DNA from: CAZHTS01 sp964535315
GTDB taxonomy: Bacteria; Chloroflexota; Anaerolineae; Anaerolineales; Anaerolineaceae
Assembly (NCBI GenBank): GCA_964535315.1
Contig: CAZHTS010000120.1
Location: 1-11,228 of the forward strand
Direction: 5' to 3'
Length of the DNA stretch: 11,228 nucleotides
Part shown: piece after piece, positions 6,381 through 11,228 of the stretch
Layout: each line of letters begins with the position of its first letter
How positions within the stretch are numbered: the first letter of the stretch is position 1
Made by a program: the position numbers and the translations under genes
Notes under the pieces: generated by a model
Seen by the model: the letters and a program-made list of their open reading frames with translations, nothing else
Told to the model about the DNA's origin: nothing
Databases searched by the model: none

Positions 6381-7295
6381 TTAATTCGCTGCGCCGAGCA
6401 TGGCAGCGATGATAATGGCGGCGCTGGCGAGGGCGACGCAGACCATGGCCGCGCCGACCCCGGCCAGGACAAAGAACGTGATGCGCCCCGAGTTGCGCCG
6501 GATGCTGTCGGCGCTGCGTTCGGCGGCGCTCTCCTCTTCGATCCGGCGCGGGGCGGGCAGAGCGCCGGCGCTGCGCGCCAGAGCGAGCAGGTCTTGCAGC
6601 CACTGGCGCGCCTGTTCGGGCTGGATCTCAAAGTGGAACAGGGTTGTGCTTCCGTACAGCTGGTAGCGGATGCGATCCGGGCGCAGCAGCACGTCGCGCT
6701 GGATGAAGAAGCCCTCAAAGCGGATCAGGCGCTGGAGCAGCGCCACGGTCTGCGGGTCGGCGAGCAGTTCGTGGGCCCATTGGGGGTCGCGGGCGTAGAC
6801 GTTGAGCCCCTCCATCCCCGCCGGCAGGGCGGTCAGCACCTGCTGGTTGAACAGCCCGGCCAGTTGGGCGCGCCCGGCGTCGGCCTGGGTGATGGACGTG
6901 CGCACCTTGAGGTCGGCCTGTACGTCGATCTGCACCAGCGGGCCGCGGGCGACGTAGACCGAGACCGGGTGTCCCTGGATCAGGCCGTGATACTGGCGGA
7001 AGACGGTGCGGTAGCTCTGCCCGGCCAGGCCGAGCGGGGTGAAGGCCGCGTCCAGACGCCGGCTGCGGCGGATGGCGATCGCGGCGGCCACGCCCCCGCT
7101 GCCGGCAAAGATCAGGAACAAAAACAGCAGCAGCGGCGCCACCACCAGCCACGGGCTGGCGCCGGCGTCGGTCACCAGCAGGGTGGGCAGCAGCACCAGC
7201 GCGCAGCCCAACGGCAGGACGGCGGCTACGACCAGCAGCCAGATGACCAGGTTGCGGGTCAGGGCACGGGCGGTATGGCGCAGGAAGATGGACAT
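6381..7295 (-). CDS. Three-helix membrane protein, unknown function
   Basis: 304 residues. Two transmembrane helices lie at about 16-38 and 49-75 and a third at about 272-298. Between them is a soluble domain of about 195 residues that begins with IRRSRR (75-80), so by the positive-inside rule it is probably cytoplasmic. That domain carries GQSYRTVFRQYHGLIQGHPVSV-like strands and the LNVYARDPQWAHELL block (164-178), which resembles residues 163-177 of the next gene product. No catalytic motif or named family is recognised. The ATG at 7295 has GGAG seven bases upstream; an in-frame ATG 16 codons earlier would run into the propeller gene and is not preferred. It is the middle gene of the run, 13 bp after the propeller stop and 11 bp before the next ATG. 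Confidence 0.82.
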   Translation of the reverse strand: MSIFLRHTARALTRNLVIWLLVVAAVLPLGCALVLLPTLLVTDAGASPWLVVAPLLLFLFLIFAGSGGVAAAIAIRRSRRLDAAFTPLGLAGQSYRTVFRQYHGLIQGHPVSVYVARGPLVQIDVQADLKVRTSITQADAGRAQLAGLFNQQVLTALPAGMEGLNVYARDPQWAHELLADPQTVALLQRLIRFEGFFIQRDVLLRPDRIRYQLYGSTTLFHFEIQPEQARQWLQDLLALARSAGALPAPRRIEEESAAERSADSIRRNSGRITFFVLAGVGAAMVCVALASAAIIIAAMLGAAN

Positions 7296-7308
7296 GCTCG
7301 TTCTCCGT

Positions 7309-9759
7309 TCAAGGGGTGAAGTGTAACAATCCGCCGCCGTCAAAGGTGGAACCGCCGCCTACCCACACCCCGCCCAGGTTGTCAATTTGCAGGGCGGTGA
7401 CGTTGTTGGTAGGCAGGCCGTCGGCGGTGGTCATCAGCGTCCAGTCCACGCCGTCGTCGGAGTACAACAGCCCGACGCTGCTGCCGGCCCAGATGCGCCC
7501 GTTGGGGGCGAGCGCCAGTTTGTTGAGCGAGCCGTTATAGCTCTTGCGCAGGTCGAGCAGCAGGCTGGCGGCCCCGTTTTCGTAACGCACGATGCTGCCG
7601 GCCGTGCCGATCAACAGGGCGTTGTTTCGGTCGTTGGCCAGGCAGGTGATGTCCGCATAACCCAATTGCGGGCTGTCTTTGGCGAAGACCACGCTCAGTT
7701 TGCCGCCCTGGTATTTCGCCAGCCCGTCCGGGGTGCCAATCCAGACCGTATCGCCGTTGGCCAGCAGGCTGCGCACGTTGCCGGAGGGCAGTCCACCGGC
7801 AACGTCCAGGTTGAAGAGTTCCTGGCCGTTTTCGTCCAGCACGCGCACGCCGTTCTGGTCGTCGCCGAACCAGGCGCGGCCCTGGGCGTCGACGGCCAGG
7901 GTGTCGTAAGAGAAAATGTCCTTGAAGACGCGCCACTGGCCGTCCTGGAAGCGGCTGGCGGCGCCGTTGACGAAGGTGAACCAGGCGGCGTTGTTGCGCC
8001 CGAAGGCGACGGCGCTGGCCCAGTTGCCGCCCGGGCCGCTGCCGTCCGCGGCGGCGCGATAGGTCTGCCACGCTGCGCCGGGGTTGGCCGGGTCGAGACG
8101 CTGCAGGCCGCGGTCGGTGCCCACCCACAGCATACCCTGCGGGTCGCTGCCCAGAGCGGCGACGAAATTGCTGGCCAGTTGTTCGCCCGGCAGGACGAAG
8201 GGTTGGGTGTTCTGGCCGTCCCAGCGGAAAAGGCCGCGGTCGGTGGCGTAGACCGGCCGGCCGCTTTCGTCCAGCGCCAGGCCGAGGATGGGGTTGTTGC
8301 CCGGTTCTTTATACAGGCTGGTGTAAACGCCCTGTTTGGGGTCGAACTGGCCCAACATGCCGCCCTCCAGCGCCGCGCTGGCGACCCACAGGCTGCCGTC
8401 GGGGCCAATTTCCAGTTCGGAAATGTCGCCGTTCAGCCCGTTTTGCGGGTCGTTGGGGTAGAAGCGCCATTTTTCATTCTTGAAGCTGGCCAGCCCGCCG
8501 GCCGTGCCGGCCCAAACGGCGCCGTCGGCGCCGGCAGCCAGGGCGCCGGCGCGCGGGTTGGGTAGACCGTTGGCCTCGTTGTATACGGTGACCTGCCCGT
8601 TGTGGATGCGGCTCACGCCGTTGTGACCGGATGCGATCCAGATATCTTTGCCGGCCACGGCGATATCGGTGACGGCGTTCCACGACAGCCCGTCTTGATC
8701 GGTGTAATGCTTCCACTGCTGGCTGGTCACATCCAGCACGCCCAGACCGTTGTAGCCGATCAGCAGGCGGTTGTTGGCGTTGTCGCACAGAACGCGGTCG
8801 ATCTTGTTGAACTGTACGCGGCTGTCGGTGGGCGCCAGGTCGCGGCGATCCCAGGTCTTGCTGGCGGGGTCGAAGAAACTCAGCCCGCTAAGCGAGCCGA
8901 CCAGGATGCCTTTTAATTTGCGCGAGGCGCCGGTCAGGTCGCAGACGGTGACGGCGTGGGCGCTGATGTGGCCGGTGCCCTGCAAGGGGGTGTACTTGAC
9001 CGGTTGGCCGCTGTTTAGATCCCAGGCGACCACGCCGCCCAGGGTGGCGGTGTAGGCCACGTTTTCATAGATGCTGACGTCGCGCCCGGCGTTGCCGTTG
9101 GAGAAGATGTGCCAGCCCTTTTTGGCCTCGTCAGACGAGGCGCCGCGCTCGCTGCCGCCGGCCGGGGGGAAGAAGTTCAGCGAGTCGAGCACACCCCTGA
9201 CCAGCGGTTCGAGTTCGTTCCAGCGGCCGGCCGGGCCGGCGGCCAGCAGGACGAACTGCTGGGTCTGCGTGACCATCGCCAGGTAGACGCGCCCCTTGAC
9301 CGGCTGCCCGGAGGGTTTGCCGCTGACCTCGGCCGTCAACCCGGCGACGCTCTGAATGTCGGCGGCCTGTGGCTCGCCGAATTTCAGGCCGCCGCTGTCT
9401 TGGGCCAGGCTGTCGAACAATTCCTGGTTGGTCATCGGCCGCGTCGCCTTGCCGGTCAGGGTGATGAATGGGCCGAGGTCGGGGGCGGCCTTGGGCGCCA
9501 GCATCTTGCTGACGCCGCCTTCAACCGTTAAGTCGTATTTCGCCACCGGCTCGAAGGCGTACCCGCCGCTCTCGTTACGCTGCGCCCGCACCAGGGCGGT
9601 GCGCGGGTTGGGGGTGGGCGTGCGGGTGGGGGTGGCGGTCGGCGTGGGCGCGCGGTGATGCGCCCCGCCCGGGGTGTACGACTGCGCCCCGGCGGTGCCG
9701 TACGCCAGCCCGATGATCGATAAACAGACGATGAGGACGAAGCGGGAGAACGTGTTCAC
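7309..9759 (-). CDS. Secreted Reg_prop-type beta-propeller protein
   Basis: 816 residues with a GTG start. A Sec signal peptide spans about 1-25 (likely cut after GTAGA) and a Thr/Pro linker covers 38-52. Residues about 55-197 form a separate alpha/beta domain, which in strand pattern recalls PsbP/DcrB-type folds (tentative). From about 225 to 816 the protein is an array of propeller blades. Repeats of the form GL-x-x-N-x-V-x-x-[IL] followed by G-x-[LVI]-W-[IVA]-G-[TS]-x-x-GL occur near 356-385, 396-426, 441-461, 528-555, 655-683 and 780-803. This is the two-component-regulator propeller type, the sensor part of hybrid two-component systems. Here no kinase, transmembrane helix or output domain follows. 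It leads a three-gene run with two membrane proteins, so it may be their extracellular partner; that is inference. Confidence 0.9.
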   Translation of the reverse strand: MNTFSRFVLIVCLSIIGLAYGTAGAQSYTPGGAHHRAPTPTATPTRTPTPNPRTALVRAQRNESGGYAFEPVAKYDLTVEGGVSKMLAPKAAPDLGPFITLTGKATRPMTNQELFDSLAQDSGGLKFGEPQAADIQSVAGLTAEVSGKPSGQPVKGRVYLAMVTQTQQFVLLAAGPAGRWNELEPLVRGVLDSLNFFPPAGGSERGASSDEAKKGWHIFSNGNAGRDVSIYENVAYTATLGGVVAWDLNSGQPVKYTPLQGTGHISAHAVTVCDLTGASRKLKGILVGSLSGLSFFDPASKTWDRRDLAPTDSRVQFNKIDRVLCDNANNRLLIGYNGLGVLDVTSQQWKHYTDQDGLSWNAVTDIAVAGKDIWIASGHNGVSRIHNGQVTVYNEANGLPNPRAGALAAGADGAVWAGTAGGLASFKNEKWRFYPNDPQNGLNGDISELEIGPDGSLWVASAALEGGMLGQFDPKQGVYTSLYKEPGNNPILGLALDESGRPVYATDRGLFRWDGQNTQPFVLPGEQLASNFVAALGSDPQGMLWVGTDRGLQRLDPANPGAAWQTYRAAADGSGPGGNWASAVAFGRNNAAWFTFVNGAASRFQDGQWRVFKDIFSYDTLAVDAQGRAWFGDDQNGVRVLDENGQELFNLDVAGGLPSGNVRSLLANGDTVWIGTPDGLAKYQGGKLSVVFAKDSPQLGYADITCLANDRNNALLIGTAGSIVRYENGAASLLLDLRKSYNGSLNKLALAPNGRIWAGSSVGLLYSDDGVDWTLMTTADGLPTNNVTALQIDNLGGVWVGGGSTFDGGGLLHFTP

Positions 9760-9765
9760 TTCACT

Positions 9766-9773
9766 ACCTCCTT
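9766..9773 (-). promoter_or_regulatory. Full-consensus Shine-Dalgarno that fixes a GTG start
   Basis: On the minus strand AAGGAGGT lies six bases before GTG at 9759-9757. No in-frame ATG near the signal peptide start competes, so the GTG is taken as the start of the propeller gene. Confidence 0.8.
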
Positions 9774-9790
9774 GTACACAGAACCTGCAT

Positions 9791-9835
9791 AAAAACCTGA
9801 CGCATGCATGCTTCTGTTTGTTTGAGTCCGTCAGG
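9791..9835 (-). promoter_or_regulatory. Leader hairpin followed by U5, possible attenuator
   Basis: On the minus strand CCTGACG (9835-9829) pairs perfectly with CGTCAGG (9802-9796), and five Ts follow immediately (9795-9791). The 26-nt loop contains most of the 10-bp palindrome GCATGCATGC (9811-9802). The element lies between the candidate promoter and the Shine-Dalgarno of the propeller gene. It has the form of an intrinsic terminator with a large loop, so it could be an attenuator. The palindrome could instead be a dimeric repressor site. Confidence 0.4.
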
Positions 9836-9860
9836 ACCGGGCGGTGATGAGCACACTTCC

Positions 9861-9889
9861 ATTATAGGATATTTCGCCAGCCAGACCAA
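9861..9889 (-). promoter_or_regulatory. Promoter for the propeller operon
   Basis: On the minus strand a consensus TATAAT (9866-9861) lies 17 bp after TTGGTC (9889-9884). The predicted leader is about 95 nt, unusually long for this window, and contains the hairpin with a T5 tract. The full 245-bp gap at 9760-10004 holds only this leader and the two divergent promoters. Confidence 0.55.
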
Positions 9890-9935
9890 CCACCACGGGG
9901 CGGGCGCCGTCTTTCTGCATGCTGCTGTTCATCGG

Positions 9936-9944
9936 TGGTACAAT
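9936..9944 (+). promoter_or_regulatory. Extended -10 promoter for the flavo-diiron protein gene
   Basis: TGG-TACAAT is an extended -10 element 60 bases before the ATG at 10005. No good -35 hexamer is seen at 16-18 bp, as is common for extended -10 promoters. The leader ends in GAGGTG (9992-9997), seven bases before the start codon. Confidence 0.4.
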
Positions 9945-10004
9945 CCCTGCGGTATTTTATTTCTTCTCGACCGCAATCAAATTTCTTAATTGAGGTGAAA
10001 GCGC

Positions 10005-11228
10005 ATGTTACCTGTACAGATTTGCCCTGAAATTTTTTGGATTGGCCTGAACGACCGGACGACCGATCTGTTTGAAGGATTGTGGCCGGTGAAACAGGAG
10101 GGGGTTTCGCTCAACAGTTATTTTATCGATGACGAGAAAAAGGTGATCGTCGACGCCACCCGCCAGATCACGCTGGGTGAGATGCTCGGCCAGCTTGCCT
10201 ACTTCACCGATCTTTCTGACGTCGATTATCTGGTGCTCAATCACATGGAACCCGACCACACCGGGGCGTTATCGGTGCTGCGGCAGATGTCGCCGCACGC
10301 CACCATTTTGTGCAGCGAACGCGCCGCCAAGATGCTGGCGCAGTTTTACGGCATCAGCGCCGGGGTGCGGGTGGTGGCGGACGGTGAGACGCTGAACCTG
10401 GGGCGGCACACGTTGAAGTTTGTGTCGACGCCCAACCTGCACTGGCCGGAGACGATGATGACCCTGGACGTGACCGAGAAGGTGTTGTTCTCGTGCGACG
10501 CCTTTGGCGGGTTTGGTTCGTTGGAGGGTTCCATTTTCGATAACGACGTCGCCGACCTGGAGTTTTACGAGCGCGAGGCGCTGCGTTACTATACCAACAT
10601 CATCGGCGGGCGCTTCCGCCCGGTGTTGAGCGCCCTGCGCAAGCTGGCCGACGAGCAGGTGGCGGTGATCGCCCCCTCGCACGGGTTGGTGTGGCGCGGC
10701 AACCCGGGACGCATCATTGATCTATACCGCCACTGGGCCGAGTTGACCGACGGCCCCGGCGAGGTGGGGGTGACGGTGATCCACGGCTCGATGCACGGCG
10801 ACACCGACCGCATGGCCGAGGCCGTCCAGGCCGGGTTGCAGGATGAGGGCATGCCCTTTACCAGTTTTGAAATTACCCACACCCATCCTTCTTATATTCT
10901 CCCGGCGCTGTGGCTGAACCAGGGTGTGCTGGTGGGGGCGCCGACTTACGAGGGTGAGATCTTCCCGCCGGTCAGTAACCTGATGCACACGGTGCGCATG
11001 AAGCGCTTGAAGGGCCGCCTGGCGGCGCGCTTTGGCAGCTACGGCTGGAGCGGCGGGGCGCAGCGCGCCTTCGAGGCGCAGACGGCCGAGGTAAACTGGA
11101 ACCTGGGCGGCTCGTTTGAATTTATCGGCAGCCCCACGGCCGACGACCTGCGCAAGGGGCGCGAGTTTGGGGCGGCCTTTGCCCGCCAGGTGCGCCAGGT
11201 GGTGGCGTTGCCGGTCGAGGTTGCCTGA
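10005..11228 (+). CDS. Flavo-diiron protein, class A (O2/NO reductase family)
   Basis: 407 residues, full length for a class A flavo-diiron protein. The N-terminal metallo-beta-lactamase-like domain (about 1-250) carries the complete diiron ligand set: His80, Glu82, Asp84 and His85 in NHMEPDHTG, His146 in NLHWPE, Asp165 in SCDAFGG and His226 in PSHGLVW. The C-terminal flavodoxin domain (about 254-400) carries FMN loops at GSMHGDTDRMA (261-271), GAPTYEGEIFPPV (311-323) and GSYGWSGGA (344-352). These enzymes reduce O2 to water and/or NO to N2O in the cytoplasm of anaerobes, usually with electrons from rubredoxin. Selectivity for O2 or NO cannot be read from sequence by eye. No fused rubredoxin or flavin-reductase domain is present and no rubredoxin gene lies in the window. 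The stop codon ends exactly at the last base. A class name such as FprA would fit, but no symbol is assigned. Confidence 0.96.
   Translation: MLPVQICPEIFWIGLNDRTTDLFEGLWPVKQEGVSLNSYFIDDEKKVIVDATRQITLGEMLGQLAYFTDLSDVDYLVLNHMEPDHTGALSVLRQMSPHATILCSERAAKMLAQFYGISAGVRVVADGETLNLGRHTLKFVSTPNLHWPETMMTLDVTEKVLFSCDAFGGFGSLEGSIFDNDVADLEFYEREALRYYTNIIGGRFRPVLSALRKLADEQVAVIAPSHGLVWRGNPGRIIDLYRHWAELTDGPGEVGVTVIHGSMHGDTDRMAEAVQAGLQDEGMPFTSFEITHTHPSYILPALWLNQGVLVGAPTYEGEIFPPVSNLMHTVRMKRLKGRLAARFGSYGWSGGAQRAFEAQTAEVNWNLGGSFEFIGSPTADDLRKGREFGAAFARQVRQVVALPVEVA

Noticed and set aside
7387..8565. A 392-codon plus-strand open frame opposite the propeller gene
   Set aside because: Ala/Gly/Val/Gln-rich shadow of the repeated propeller coding sequence, with no recognisable domain.
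9804..9989. A 61-codon open frame in the divergent intergenic region
   Set aside because: No ribosome site, and it covers both divergent promoters and the leader hairpin; no protein features.

Overview
The window is GC-rich bacterial DNA, roughly two-thirds G+C by eye, carrying eleven complete genes with good Shine-Dalgarno sequences and little intergenic space. No RNA gene, insertion sequence, CRISPR array or attachment site was seen. Thr/Pro-rich spacers behind N-terminal membrane or signal segments, exported beta-propellers, an Isf-like iron-sulfur flavoprotein and a flavo-diiron protein fit an anaerobic or oxygen-wary member of the Chloroflexota (Anaerolineae-like). That assignment is inference from gene style, since no rRNA or phylogenetic marker is present.

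Layout. (A) 71-3898, minus strand: a four-gene run in the order Isf-like flavoprotein, HEAT-repeat protein, DUF362 protein, membrane-anchored WD40 propeller. Gaps are 4 bp and 66 bp, followed by a 4-bp ATGA overlap, so this looks like one operon. Its best promoter lies across the intergenic space from the next gene. (B) 3998-5663, plus strand: a phosphonatase-like HAD hydrolase, a small membrane protein with a charged helical tail, and an ATP-binding-type universal stress protein, each with its own plausible promoter. (C) 5656-9759, minus strand: a three-gene run of a secreted 816-residue Reg_prop-type propeller followed by two membrane proteins that appear to be distant paralogues of each other. 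Gaps are 13 and 11 bp. The run has a strong promoter and a leader hairpin followed by a U5 tract. (D) 10005-11228, plus strand: a complete flavo-diiron protein (O2/NO reductase family) whose stop codon is the last triplet of the window.

How the genes may work together. Group A joins a redox flavoprotein to a DUF362 protein of unknown chemistry, with two scaffold-type repeat proteins. The flavo-diiron protein and universal stress protein are stress-response genes typical of anaerobes. Group C is the least explained part: an exported propeller of the kind used as a sensor in hybrid two-component systems, but with no kinase or regulator in view and two companion membrane proteins instead. No defence, secretion or mobile system could be identified, and no claim of a new system is firm. 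The best candidates for undescribed biology are groups A and C.
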